DNA of 64,000 nt from Clostridia bacterium (lineage in GTDB: Bacteria; Bacillota; Clostridia; Lachnospirales; Lachnospiraceae): contig CAJTDE010000027.1 of the NCBI GenBank assembly GCA_910574835.1, positions 1-64,000 on the forward strand, in the 5' to 3' direction. Every line of letters starts with the position of its first letter. Positions within the stretch are counted from its first letter, which is position 1. Shown one piece after another: positions 45,328-53,996 of this stretch. The notes beneath the pieces are model-generated. The model did no database searches. It worked only from the letters and a program-made list of their open reading frames with translations, and had not been told where the DNA came from. A program made the translations under genes and the position numbers.

Positions 45328-46767
45328 ATGGATAATATAACAAAGGCGAAGGATTATCGGATAGAGGAAGATTCAATCGGTTCCAAGGATATTCCGGAAA
45401 GTGTATATTACGGCGTCCAATCCCTGCGTGCCGCCGAGAACTTCCATATTACCGGCCTGGCCATGCATCCGGAATTTATCAACAGCATGGCATACATTAA
45501 GAAGGCTGCCGCCATCACAAACTGCGAGATCGGGATTCTGGATAAGGCCAAGGCGAGGGCTATTGTGCTTGCCTGCGAAGAAATTCTGGCCGGAAAGTTT
45601 CATCGGGATTTCATTGTAGATCCGATCCAGGGCGGCGCGGGCACTTCCCTGAATATGAATGCAAATGAAGTAATCGCCAATCGGGCTATCGAGATCCTGG
45701 GCGGTAAAAAGGGAGACTACACGCTCGTTCACCCCAATGATGACGTCAATTGCGGACAATCAACAAATGATGTGATTCCTACTGCCGGCAAAATGACCTC
45801 GCTGCGGCTTCTCGGCAATCTGAAAAGGGAGCTTTTGCGGCTTCACAGGGCCCTGGAAAGAAAAGCGGAGGAATTCGACCATATCATAAAAATGGGGCGG
45901 ACCCAGATGCAGGACGCCGTTCCCATCCGTCTGGGACAAGAATTCAAGGCCTATTCCGCCGCCATTATGCGGGATATCTGCCGTATGGATAAATCTATGG
46001 ACGAGATGCGTTCCCTGAACATGGGCGGTACTGCCGTGGGCACCGGAATCAATGCGGACGAAGCTTACTTAAAACGCATTGTTCCCAATGTGAGCAACGT
46101 CTCAGATATGGAATTTATTCAGGCCTTTGATTTGATTGACGCCACTCAGAATCTGGATTCCTTTGTATCTGTCTCCGGCTCTGTCAAAGCCTGTGCGGTA
46201 ACTCTGTCCAAGATTGCCAACGATTTGCGCCTGATGTCTTCGGGCCCCAGAGCAGGCTTTGGTGAAATCAATCTTCCGGCCAAGCAGAACGGTTCTTCCA
46301 TTATGCCCGGAAAGGTCAATCCGGTGATTCCGGAGGTAGTGAATCAGGTGGCTTTTTATGTTATCGGAAATGATGTGACGATTACTATGGCGGCAGAGGG
46401 CGGGCAGCTGGAGCTTAATGCCTTTGAACCGATTATATTTTACTGCATGTTTCAGTCCATAGACACGCTGGCTTATGCGGTTCAGACCTTTGTTGACAAC
46501 TGCGTGACGGGAATTACTGCGAATGAAAACAGATGCCGTTATCTTGTGGAAAACAGCGTCGGCATTATTACCGCAATTTGTCCCCATGTGGGGTATCAGA
46601 AGGCCGCTGAAATTGCAAAACGGGCGATTAAAACCGGCGAATCCGTGCGCAGCCTGATTCTTGAGGAAAACCTGTTATCGGAACAGGAATTAAATGAAAT
46701 CCTGGATCCGGTTCATATGACCGAGCCCGGCATATCCGGGAAAGAATTACTGCACAAGATAAAATAA
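45328..46767 (+). CDS. aspA: Aspartate ammonia-lyase, 479 aa
   Basis: The fumarase/aspartase signature GSSIMPGKVNPVIPE is at about residues 322-336. Other conserved parts are DSIGSKDIPESVYYGVQSLRA near the start, GGAGTSLNMNANEVIANRA near 105, HPNDDVNCGQSTNDVIPTA near 135 and GTAVGTGINA near 232. The YG-x-QS/T and length favour aspartase over class II fumarase. It cleaves aspartate to fumarate and ammonia, completing the route Asn to Asp to fumarate with the asparaginase upstream. It starts 9 bp after the ATPase gene, so it belongs to the transporter operon. Confidence 0.85.
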   Translation: MDNITKAKDYRIEEDSIGSKDIPESVYYGVQSLRAAENFHITGLAMHPEFINSMAYIKKAAAITNCEIGILDKAKARAIVLACEEILAGKFHRDFIVDPIQGGAGTSLNMNANEVIANRAIEILGGKKGDYTLVHPNDDVNCGQSTNDVIPTAGKMTSLRLLGNLKRELLRLHRALERKAEEFDHIIKMGRTQMQDAVPIRLGQEFKAYSAAIMRDICRMDKSMDEMRSLNMGGTAVGTGINADEAYLKRIVPNVSNVSDMEFIQAFDLIDATQNLDSFVSVSGSVKACAVTLSKIANDLRLMSSGPRAGFGEINLPAKQNGSSIMPGKVNPVIPEVVNQVAFYVIGNDVTITMAAEGGQLELNAFEPIIFYCMFQSIDTLAYAVQTFVDNCVTGITANENRCRYLVENSVGIITAICPHVGYQKAAEIAKRAIKTGESVRSLILEENLLSEQELNEILDPVHMTEPGISGKELLHKIK

Positions 46768-46774
46768 TACTTTT

Positions 46775-46833
46775 CCGGTACATCGGAGATACGGGCAGGA
46801 GAAGGGTCCGTTATTTCATTTTTGATGTACCGG
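46775..46833 (+). terminator. Stem-loop after aspartase
   Basis: CCGGTACATC pairs with GATGTACCGG over 10 bp, separated by a GC-rich loop of 39 nt. It lies right after the aspartase stop and probably terminates the operon, though there is no strong T-run directly behind it. Confidence 0.5.
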
Positions 46834-46851
46834 GATCGTTTTATATAGATT

Positions 46852-46890
46852 CAGGCGTCTGAAAATACTTTTTGTACTTCCGGACGCCTG
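46852..46890 (-). terminator. Stem-loop facing the PH-domain gene
   Basis: CAGGCGTC pairs with GACGCCTG with a partly complementary interior. Read on the minus strand it follows the gene that ends at 46917, so it may be that gene's terminator. Strength is uncertain. Confidence 0.4.
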
Positions 46891-46916
46891 GCTGTATGAA
46901 TGGAAGGGCTTACACA

Positions 46917-47294
46917 TTATTCGTCGTCATCCTCAAGGTCAAATTCCGGGGCGGCTCCGATGTTCTGGGTGTTCAGTGTCCGGCGTTTTAAGCGCTGTTC
47001 CTCTGACTGCTCCAGAATGAAGTCCTTTACGGCCCGGGCATTTTTGATATGCAGAAGTTCAAGCCTTGGGTGGGTAATGTCGCCGGTGCTGCACACGATG
47101 GTTCCCAGGCCGAAGATTCGCTCAAACAGACTGGAATTGAGGGTGACATCCTGAATTTTGTACATGTAGCAGTCATTTTCCTTATGGTTCAGGAAACCTT
47201 CATTGATAGTCAGGACTTCCGGTTTGATTGTATAGGTGGTGAAGGTCAGGGGCAGTCCGAAGAAAACCCATCTTTTTTTCTCTTTAAATTCCAT
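46917..47294 (-). CDS. Bacterial PH-domain (YdbS/bPH_2-like) protein, 125 aa
   Basis: ATG 47294 follows AAAGGAGAAAT; the longer frame to 47441 has no site. The sequence [21 protein letters not shown] and [19 protein letters not shown] has the pattern of bacterial PH domains (bPH_2): a strand with 'l.i..G...r....' and 'I.dv....s...r..gvG.i'. A TM-rich N-terminal extension found in some relatives is not present, so it is probably cytosolic. The C-terminal 30 residues are acidic (LEDDDE end). It is convergent with the aspartase operon. Confidence 0.65.
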   Translation of the reverse strand: MEFKEKKRWVFFGLPLTFTTYTIKPEVLTINEGFLNHKENDCYMYKIQDVTLNSSLFERIFGLGTIVCSTGDITHPRLELLHIKNARAVKDFILEQSEEQRLKRRTLNTQNIGAAPEFDLEDDDE

Positions 47295-47633
47295 ACGTAT
47301 TTCTCCTTTCCTTAATCCGCACATATTTTTGTGCATATAGGTATACCCGAAGGGTGTTTCCTTGATCCGCACAGGGATTCCCTTTCTTATTACTATATAT
47401 GAAAAAGTTGCTTTTTGCAAAATAATTTTATTGAAATCCACTCAGGTTTGATGTAACATAGTACAGGAATATTCAGCGCTGCCGATTGTATGGAATGAGC
47501 GGCGGTTATTCAGCAACCGGTATGGCCTCGCAGTAAGAGATGAGACCGTACTTGACAGATGTATTTTCACCCGGTGGAAACCGTCGGCGTTATGAGAACG
47601 CGAAGAGGTTTTCCGGAAAATGATGGAGGTATT
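47295..47633. promoter_or_regulatory. Divergent region between PH-domain gene and pyrB
   Basis: The 339-bp gap holds promoters for both genes. A TTGACA near 47,552 could be a -35 box for pyrB but lacks a convincing -10. The 60 bases before the pyrB start contain CCGGTGG..CCGTCGG-type inverted segments that might form a leader hairpin for attenuation. No gene is seen. Confidence 0.35.
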
Positions 47634-48551
47634 ATGAGACATTTGATGAGCCCCTTGGATTTTTCCGTGGAGGAGCTTGGCCGATTGCTTGACTTGGCCA
47701 GGGACATTGAGAAAAATCCGGCAAAATATGCACACGCCTGTGACGGAAAGGTTCTGGCGACCCTGTTCTATGAACCGAGTACCAGAACAAGGTTAAGCTT
47801 TGAATCGGCTATGATCCATTTAGGCGGTCAGGTACTTGGTTTCTCCAGTGCGGCGTCCAGCTCGGCGTCAAAGGGAGAAAGCGTTTCCGACACAATTCGT
47901 ATGATTTCTTGTTACGCTGATATTTGTGCCATGCGGCATCCCAAGGAGGGAGCTCCCGTGGTGGCTTCAGCAGTTTCTTCCATTCCAGTAATCAATGCCG
48001 GCGACGGCGGACATCAGCATCCCACCCAGACACTTACCGATTTAATGACGATTCGATCCCTCAAGGGCCGTTTGGACCACTTGACGATTGGTTTGTGCGG
48101 TGATTTGAAGTTTGGACGGACGGTGCACTCCTTGATCAATGCATTGGTGCGGTATGAGAATATTTCCTTTGTGTTTATTTCGCCGGAGGAGCTGAGGATT
48201 CCGGGGTATATCCGGGAGGATGTATTGGATGAGAAGGGCGTGTCTTATAAGGAGGTGGAGCGCCTGGAGGATGTGATTGGAAGCCTTGATCTTTTGTATA
48301 TGACCCGGGTTCAAAGGGAACGGTTTTTTAATGAAGAGGATTATGTGCGGTTGAAGGATTTTTATATTCTGGATAAGGCGAAGATGGCGCTGGCCGGGCC
48401 GGATATGCTGGTGATGCATCCCCTTCCCAGAGTAAATGAGATTTCCGTAGAGGTGGATAATGATCCAAGGGCTGCTTATTTCAGGCAGGTGCAGTTCGGG
48501 GTTTATGTGAGGATGGCTTTGATTCTTACGCTGTTGGAGGTGAATGTGTAA
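47634..48551 (+). CDS. pyrB: Aspartate carbamoyltransferase catalytic subunit
   Basis: ATG 47634 follows GGAGG. The family signature [16 protein letters not shown] is present near residue 44 with the carbamoyl-phosphate-binding S-T-R-T. Further motifs are [17 protein letters not shown] near 119, [17 protein letters not shown] near 147 and [15 protein letters not shown] near 260. The 305-aa length is normal. It makes carbamoyl-aspartate in pyrimidine synthesis. The gene directly overlaps the start of pyrI, so a regulated holoenzyme of catalytic trimers and regulatory dimers is expected. Confidence 0.95.
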   Translation: MRHLMSPLDFSVEELGRLLDLARDIEKNPAKYAHACDGKVLATLFYEPSTRTRLSFESAMIHLGGQVLGFSSAASSSASKGESVSDTIRMISCYADICAMRHPKEGAPVVASAVSSIPVINAGDGGHQHPTQTLTDLMTIRSLKGRLDHLTIGLCGDLKFGRTVHSLINALVRYENISFVFISPEELRIPGYIREDVLDEKGVSYKEVERLEDVIGSLDLLYMTRVQRERFFNEEDYVRLKDFYILDKAKMALAGPDMLVMHPLPRVNEISVEVDNDPRAAYFRQVQFGVYVRMALILTLLEVNV

Positions 48552-48994
48552 TGGCAAGTATTTTGAATGTTGGGCGGATTGCGGAAGGGTTTGTTCTGGA
48601 CCATATTCAGGCCGGGAAGAGTATGGAGATTTATAAGTATCTGAATTTGGATAAGCTGGATTGTACGGTGGCGATTATTAAGAATGCCCGGAGCGGGAAG
48701 ATGGGGAAGAAGGACATTATGAAGATTGAGTGTCCGATTGATTACATAGATTTGGAGGTTTTGGGGTTTATTGATCATAATATTACGGTGAATATTGTGA
48801 AAGATGAGGAGATTGTGGAGAAGATGGCGCTGACGCTGCCGAAGGAGATTCGGAATATTGTTCGGTGCAGGAATCCGCGGTGTATTACTTCTATTGAGCA
48901 GGAACTGGATCATGTGTTTATTTTGACGAATGAGGAGAAGGAGATTTATCGGTGTAAGTATTGTGAGGAGAAGTTGAGGAAGAATCGGAAATAA
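48551..48994 (+). CDS. pyrI: Aspartate carbamoyltransferase regulatory subunit
   Basis: The ATG overlaps the pyrB stop (TAATG). The zinc domain shows CRNPRC near residue 108 and CKYC near 136, four Cys ligands that hold catalytic and regulatory chains together. The N-terminal allosteric domain (DCTVAIIKNARSGKMGKKDI) binds CTP/ATP in known homologues. The 147-aa length is usual. The gene has a biased use of AT-ending codons with many GAG/AAG, unlike its neighbours only slightly. Confidence 0.95.
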   Translation: MASILNVGRIAEGFVLDHIQAGKSMEIYKYLNLDKLDCTVAIIKNARSGKMGKKDIMKIECPIDYIDLEVLGFIDHNITVNIVKDEEIVEKMALTLPKEIRNIVRCRNPRCITSIEQELDHVFILTNEEKEIYRCKYCEEKLRKNRK

Positions 48995-49023
48995 GGGGTA
49001 GACGGACGAGGAGCAGACGGACG

Positions 49024-49271
49024 AGTAACAGCCGCAAAGCCCTCCCCTTTTTCCATATCCCCAGCAATAAGGAATCCTCCCGCCTTGCGGGTCCCTCCTT
49101 ATTACAACGGTTCGGACGGTTCGCGTACAGACTGTCTGCTCTGTACGGACATTGCTTTGACGTTTCGGTGGCGTTTTGATGGCTTACAATGTCCGTCCAT
49201 ATCAGACCGCCTGTTCGCGAACAGCCGGACACCGGATATCGGAAAAAGGGGAGGGCTTTGCGGCTGTTACT
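49024..49271. repeat. Structured 248-bp inverted-repeat element between pyrI and the alr-like gene
   Basis: The left arm (49024-49060) and right arm (49234-49271) are complementary over 37 positions with a single one-base bulge; 31 bases starting AGTAACAGCCGCAAAGCCCT are perfect. Inside are further hairpins: AATAAGGA..TCCTTATT, GACATTG..CAATGTC and CTGTTCGCGAACAG. It lies between convergent genes, so it may act as a bidirectional terminator. Its size and closed palindromic ends also fit a miniature inverted-repeat mobile element or a bacterial interspersed mosaic repeat. Confidence 0.7.
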
Positions 49272-49306
49272 CTGGGGTTGGAGGTGGGGGTGTATGTGTA
49301 TGTGGG

Positions 49307-50458
49307 TTATTCTTCGCGGAGGTTTAGGCGGCTTAGTAGTTCGTTGGTGATGGTTCCGGCGGCTTCGGCCAGGGGTTCGGGGCGGAGGGTGTGTGGGCCG
49401 TCGGTTCCTAGGAGGGTTACGATGTCGCCGGGACGGGCGGTTGGGATCTGGGTGATGTCTATGAGCAGTTGGTCCATGCAGATGTTGCCGATGATGTGGG
49501 TTTTTCGGCCGTGGAGCAGGACGGGGATCTGTTGGTTGGACAGGCTGCGGGGGAGGCCGTCGGCGTAGCCGATGGTGACGGCGGCGATGCGCATGGGGGC
49601 TTCGGTGCGGAAGTTGCGGCCGTAGCTGACGGTTTCGCCTGCTTTAAGGTCCTTTATGACGGAGATTCGGGCGTGGAGGGAGAGAACCGGGCGCAGGGGG
49701 AGACGGTTCATTAGGTCAGGGTCGGGGGTGCTGTAGCAGCCGTACATGGCGATGCCGAAACGGGCGTAGTCTAAGGGCAGATCCGGGTAGTTTAGGACGC
49801 CGTAGCTGCTTTGGAGGTGGAGCTTGCCGGGATTTAGGCCCTGTTCTTTTAGTTGTTCTATGGTTTTGAAGAAGGCGGAGATTTGGAGCTTGGTAAAGAG
49901 GATGTCTTCCATTTTCTGACTGTCTGCCACACAGAGGTGGGAGAATGTACCCAGGATTTGCAGTTTTTCGCAGGCGAAAATGGAGGTTAGCTCCTGGATG
50001 TGATCGGAACGTTCCCCTAAGCGGTGCATACCGGTGTCCAGCTTGATGTGGATTTTTATCGGGTAGTAGGCGGCTTCGTTGAGGGCATGGGCGTGGGCGC
50101 AGTCGACGGCGGTTTGGATGAGATCGTAGGTGGTGAGCAGATGGACTTGGTGAGGGGAGGTGTAGCCCAGTACCAGGATTTCTCCCTTGATTCCGTGCAG
50201 GCGCAGTTCTACGCCCTCCTGAACCGTAGCGACGGCGAAGGCGCGGATGCCTAAGTGATTTAAGTAGGAGGCGGTTGGTACGGCTCCGTGGCCGTAGGCG
50301 TTTGCTTTTACGACGGCCATAAATTCACAGCCTTTTGGAAGCAGGCTTTGCAGGGTTTCTACGTTGTATTTCAGATTTTCGTAGTGAATTTCTTTCCAGG
50401 CTCTTCGCTCCGGAAGCAGACGGACGATCATGGCGTCTTGGTTGATTTTTGTGATCAT
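49307..50458 (-). CDS. vanTr: Alanine/serine racemase (VanT racemase half, VanTr-like), 383 aa
   Basis: A fold-type III PLP racemase: the Schiff-base lysine is in AVVKANAYGHG (K51), and the partner tyrosine in TVSYGRNF near 270, with IGYADGLPRSL and GNICMDQ typical of the Alr/VanT group. By sequence alone it could be an ordinary alr, but it follows a VanT-type membrane protein, vanXY and vanG in one operon. In that setting it should make D-Ser. In vanG and vanC clusters VanT is one fused membrane-racemase protein; here the racemase is a separate gene 81 bp downstream of the membrane gene. The starting ATG 50458 follows GAGGGGAA. Confidence 0.75.
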   Translation of the reverse strand: MITKINQDAMIVRLLPERRAWKEIHYENLKYNVETLQSLLPKGCEFMAVVKANAYGHGAVPTASYLNHLGIRAFAVATVQEGVELRLHGIKGEILVLGYTSPHQVHLLTTYDLIQTAVDCAHAHALNEAAYYPIKIHIKLDTGMHRLGERSDHIQELTSIFACEKLQILGTFSHLCVADSQKMEDILFTKLQISAFFKTIEQLKEQGLNPGKLHLQSSYGVLNYPDLPLDYARFGIAMYGCYSTPDPDLMNRLPLRPVLSLHARISVIKDLKAGETVSYGRNFRTEAPMRIAAVTIGYADGLPRSLSNQQIPVLLHGRKTHIIGNICMDQLLIDITQIPTARPGDIVTLLGTDGPHTLRPEPLAEAAGTITNELLSRLNLREE

Positions 50459-50539
50459 AAATAATTTTCCCCTCTTTCTTATAGGCAGTCAGATGGTTTT
50501 TTATATAAAAGGTATGGTTTGCAAAAGCATGCAGAGGGA

Positions 50540-51631
50540 TTACTCTGTCTCATAAGATGTTCTCTCAGCATTTCTTCTGCGGGTACTGGCATTTCTGTTT
50601 CCGGAACGAGGAACGGACTTTTTTCGGAAACCGGTCTGCCTTTTCAGCATTTCTAAAAGCTTTGTTAAAATAAGCGCTCCCGCAAAGGTGGAGACGGCTG
50701 TTGCCGTATAGTGTGCCAGGCTGTTATCTACAAAAAATGTCAGTTTTGTCACCTTTGCGCCGCCTCTCACAAGAATGATAAAAAGCGGGTGAAGGAGGTA
50801 GATGAACAGCGGCAGATCCTTGGGGAAGGTTTTCTGCTGTTCTTCGGTGCAGTCCTCTAACAGAGCGGAGAACAGAAAATACATCACCGGCAGCAGGAAA
50901 ATATACATGCTGTCATGCCGCTGTGCTTCCGCCAGTTTCAGAACAATCCCTTCTCCTAGAAGCAGTCCGAAGGAACCGCCCAGGGCCCCTGTTGCCAGGG
51001 CAAAGGACGGCCGTCTCTGTGTGAGCGTATAGCCCAGGAAAAGAAAGACTGGCGTGTAGAACAGTCCGTTCCGGGTGTATTCAAAGAGGTGAAATAATCC
51101 CTGGTAAATGGAATACACAAAGGATTCTTCCCCAATCAGGCCGTAATAGCTGTCACCGAACAGTCCTATGAGATAGAGCAGTCCGCAGACTGTGCCGGCA
51201 GCCGGCAGAGGCAGGGCGCGCAGCAGCGGAAGCAGGACGGCAAAGCCCAGGATCAGGGCGGGGAGATACCATAGGTGGTAAAAGGTTCCGTCCAGGAAAA
51301 TCATTTTCAGGATGGAAATGACGCCTGCGCCCTTGAAGTGTCCGGCATAAATTCCCACAGGAAGATAGAGCGCCATTGATATCAGATAAATGAGGCCGAT
51401 GCGCTTTAAGTAGGCCAGTCCGTATGCCCCGTCTTCCAAAGCCTTCGGCAGAACAAAATATCCCGTTACCATGAAAAAGAAGGGAACGGCTACCCGGGCC
51501 AGAACCCGGGCCAGGATATAGTCTGCCTCCGGGCTTATGGAGGTGAGAGGCGAGGTGTGAATGGCAATGACCAGAAAGGCAGCCAGAAGCTTGAAGCGGT
51601 CGATTGCGGGGTAATAGTATTTTTGCGTCAT
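50540..51631 (-). CDS. vanTm: Membrane acyltransferase-3-type protein (VanT membrane half, VanTm-like), 363 aa
   Basis: ATG 51631 follows GGAGGTAAAC; a TTG at 51643 is rejected. About ten transmembrane helices begin with AIDRFKLLAAFLVIAIHTSP and contain VAVPFFFMVTGYF, both typical of the acyltransferase-3 fold that forms the N-terminal half of VanT proteins, thought to move L-Ser. The C-terminal tail is basic. The gene starts 2 bp after vanXY. This is the split arrangement I know from the vanL cluster (vanTm and vanTr). Confidence 0.75.
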   Translation of the reverse strand: MTQKYYYPAIDRFKLLAAFLVIAIHTSPLTSISPEADYILARVLARVAVPFFFMVTGYFVLPKALEDGAYGLAYLKRIGLIYLISMALYLPVGIYAGHFKGAGVISILKMIFLDGTFYHLWYLPALILGFAVLLPLLRALPLPAAGTVCGLLYLIGLFGDSYYGLIGEESFVYSIYQGLFHLFEYTRNGLFYTPVFLFLGYTLTQRRPSFALATGALGGSFGLLLGEGIVLKLAEAQRHDSMYIFLLPVMYFLFSALLEDCTEEQQKTFPKDLPLFIYLLHPLFIILVRGGAKVTKLTFFVDNSLAHYTATAVSTFAGALILTKLLEMLKRQTGFRKKSVPRSGNRNASTRRRNAERTSYETE

Positions 51632-51633
51632 GT

Positions 51634-52458
51634 TTACCTCCAAAGGGTGAAGACGAAGCCTTCCCGGTTATCGCCGGATACCTGGAAGGGCAGGTATCCG
51701 GGGAGCGTCAGTTCGGTCAAATCGTCTTCGGCCTTTTTGTAAAAAAGCTCAAAGCTCTTATTTTCCACATGAACCTCCAGGTGGCGGCCTTCATAGGGAA
51801 AATCTTTCAGATAGTCCAGATATTCCTCCAGACAGAAGCCGTGGGTGTTCATAATGGTGGCGTGGGGGAGGCCCACATACCGAAAGTGCCAGGGCTCCGG
51901 CGCGATTCCTGTCAGCGCTTCTTTTCCTTCCTGATACCGCTCCACAAAGCCGTAGGAAGCCGCTTTGCTGCGGAACCGTCCGCAGATACCGTCCCTTGGG
52001 AAATAAGGGCGCAGAAAGTCGATGGGGTCCCGGTTGAGGGCCAGATCAATTGCCAGACCTGTTTCGTGTTCGCTACAGCCGGGAGAAGCTACATAGCTTT
52101 CGGTAAAATCTTTTCCGTGCTCGGCTAAGGAGGAGGCGTAGATTTCCTCCTGCTCCCGGCGGGTGCGGAAGCCGCTGACCGGAATTAAGGAAGAGCCGCT
52201 TCCTATGGTGGTAAATAATGTTTCCAGAACCAGGGCGGTTTTTCGTTCCAAGGAAACGCAGGAAGACGGAAGTGCGGCCGTATGCTCAAAAGATTCTTGA
52301 GCATGCGGCGGCGCTGTTTTATTTTCCGAATATACCCGGGGATGCTCCAGGGGCCGGATCTGCTCCGGCGGGGTGCTCTGCTGCAAGGGATATTGGGCGT
52401 TTACCAGAATCAGGTTCCCCGAATAGACCTGTTCCCGGTGAAGTGTTACCGCTTTCAT
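51634..52458 (-). CDS. vanXY: VanXY-type D,D-dipeptidase/D,D-carboxypeptidase, 274 aa
   Basis: The VanY-family zinc site is complete: SEHETGLAIDL gives H131 and D138, and EPWHFRYVG gives E188 and H191. The opening YSGNLILVNAQYPL and the middle PVSGFRTRREQEEIY match VanXY of the G type. It removes D-Ala-D-Ala dipeptide and terminal D-Ala from precursors. Residues about 27-70 form a longer, low-similarity linker than I remember for VanXY-G, an apparent insertion of some 25 residues. ATG overlaps the vanG stop by 4 bp (52455-52458). No signal peptide, so cytoplasmic. Confidence 0.85.
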   Translation of the reverse strand: MKAVTLHREQVYSGNLILVNAQYPLQQSTPPEQIRPLEHPRVYSENKTAPPHAQESFEHTAALPSSCVSLERKTALVLETLFTTIGSGSSLIPVSGFRTRREQEEIYASSLAEHGKDFTESYVASPGCSEHETGLAIDLALNRDPIDFLRPYFPRDGICGRFRSKAASYGFVERYQEGKEALTGIAPEPWHFRYVGLPHATIMNTHGFCLEEYLDYLKDFPYEGRHLEVHVENKSFELFYKKAEDDLTELTLPGYLPFQVSGDNREGFVFTLWR

Positions 52459-53504
52459 GGCTCTACCGCCAGACGGATGAGAGCATCCACGATCTCCTCG
52501 AAGGTCATGCCGATGCCCTTTAGCATATTGGGATAGCGGCTGTGGGAGGTGAAGCCGGGGATTGTATTCACCTCGTTGAATACCAGCCGTCCGTCGGGGG
52601 TGAGGAAGAGATCTACTCTTGCAAAGCCCTTACAGGATAAGATGCGGTAAATGCGTCCTGCCGTTTCCCGGATGCGCTCCGCCGTTTCCGGGGCTATCCG
52701 GGCGGGCATGTGAATCCGGGAGGTCTTTAAGGTATATTTTTCCGTATAGTCGAAGAAGCCGTCGGAAAGCTCGATTTCATCAGGCTGACCTAAAATCAGT
52801 TCGTTATTTCCCAGAACGGCGCAGCCGACTTCGAAGCCGGGGATGGCTTCCTCCACAATCACGCAGTCGTCGTGGGAAAAAGCCAGAGTGATGGCCTCCT
52901 CCAGATTGCCGGGGGTTTCGATCTTGGTAATGCCAAAGGAGGAGCCGGCTTTTACGGGTTTTACAAAGAGGGGGTAGGTCAGGTGCTCCGTCATGGAAAA
53001 CTGCTCCGCCTCTGTGGGCATCCGCCGGAAGAGCACGGACTTTGGAACCTCGATGCCGTCCAGATTTACCAGGGTGTGGGCAAGGTGCTTGTCCATGCCG
53101 AGGACGGAGCTTTTCATGCCGCAGCCAACCACGGGGATGCCCGCCAGCTCGCACAAGCCCTGAACCGTACCGTCCTCGCCGTTTTTTCCGTGAAGGACGG
53201 GAAAGACGGCGTCCAGGCGGATCAGCTCAATTTCGCCGCCGCGCATCAGGTAAAGGCCGTGATCCGTCCGGTTGGGGGAGATCATGGCCGGGAAACAGTC
53301 GGCGGAGGCCCAGGTGTCCGCCGGAATCCGGTCCAGGTCGTCCTGGTAGTAGAGCCAGGCGCCTTCGCGGGTAATGCCGATCATGTGGACCTGGTATTTT
53401 TCCTGACTGATATGTGAAATGACAGAATAGGCGGATTGGAGGGAAACCTCGTACTCCGTGGAGCAGCCGCCGAATATGATTGCAATTACTGTTTTATTTT
53501 CCAT
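52455..53504 (-). CDS. vanG: D-Ala-D-Ser ligase, VanG type, 349 aa
   Basis: ATG 53504 follows AAAGGATG. The ATP-grasp ligase shows FGGCSTEYEVSLQSA at the start, LHGKNGEDGTVQG near 105, VKPVKAGSSFGITK near 181, EKYTLKTSRIHMPAR at 255-269 and FNEVNTIPGFTSHSRYPNM near 309. It aligns closely, from memory, with the VanG ligase and far less with housekeeping Ddl, which has another omega loop. D-Ala-D-Ser termini bind glycopeptides weakly. Whether the cluster gives resistance cannot be told from sequence; many vanG-like clusters are silent. Confidence 0.85.
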   Translation of the reverse strand: MENKTVIAIIFGGCSTEYEVSLQSAYSVISHISQEKYQVHMIGITREGAWLYYQDDLDRIPADTWASADCFPAMISPNRTDHGLYLMRGGEIELIRLDAVFPVLHGKNGEDGTVQGLCELAGIPVVGCGMKSSVLGMDKHLAHTLVNLDGIEVPKSVLFRRMPTEAEQFSMTEHLTYPLFVKPVKAGSSFGITKIETPGNLEEAITLAFSHDDCVIVEEAIPGFEVGCAVLGNNELILGQPDEIELSDGFFDYTEKYTLKTSRIHMPARIAPETAERIRETAGRIYRILSCKGFARVDLFLTPDGRLVFNEVNTIPGFTSHSRYPNMLKGIGMTFEEIVDALIRLAVEP

Positions 53505-53996
53505 AATATGAACATCCTTTCTCTTTTGGTAAAGCCCATTTTCAGAATAGTGCTTTCGGGTGACAGGACCATGACTTTTTAGTGACAGTATTGTCATGAT
53601 TGGGCAGGGTGTGTTTTTCCCCTGTTCGCTGCACCTGGGCCTATGCTGTGAAGCTGTTGGTTGCTTTGATTGATACCTGTATGGTATCAGACCTGCGGAT
53701 GAAAAACCTGTAGATTCTCTGTCGGTAAGCTTAAGAATGATGGAATAAAATATTAATTTTTAAAGAAATTATGCGGACTGTGACTGAGCAGGAATATGCT
53801 GTTTCAATGGTTGTATGTTGGGGGATAGATACAAAGATTATATAGATTATTTTAGGCTCGAGTCCGGGGTGCGTTAAAGTTCGGAATCGAGCCTTTGTTT
53901 CATTGGTTATTAAATGGATTTTCCAAAAGTATGGAAGGAATTTTGTGCATCTTTCCGATACTTTATGCGCAGTCCATGTTGTTTTGCTTCTTAAAT
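53505..53996 (-). promoter_or_regulatory. Regulatory gap between vanS and vanG
   Basis: The 492-bp gap lacks a gene. The vanG promoter and the VanR binding sites should lie here. An AT-rich stretch near 53,735-53,775 is a likely core. A hairpin at about 53,851-53,896 (AGGCTCGA..TCCG with CGGA..TCGAGCCT) could end the vanRS transcript. No candidate for a VanU-like regulator gene was seen. Confidence 0.45.

Noticed and set aside
49307-50458. Racemase as an ordinary alr unrelated to the van genes
   Set aside because: Its position as the last gene of the same-direction van chain and the neighbouring VanT-like membrane gene favour VanTr; sequence alone does not exclude alr, and this is stated in the entry.
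52872-53417. 181-aa plus-strand frame opposite vanG
   Set aside because: Antisense of a fully conserved ligase; no motif or start site.
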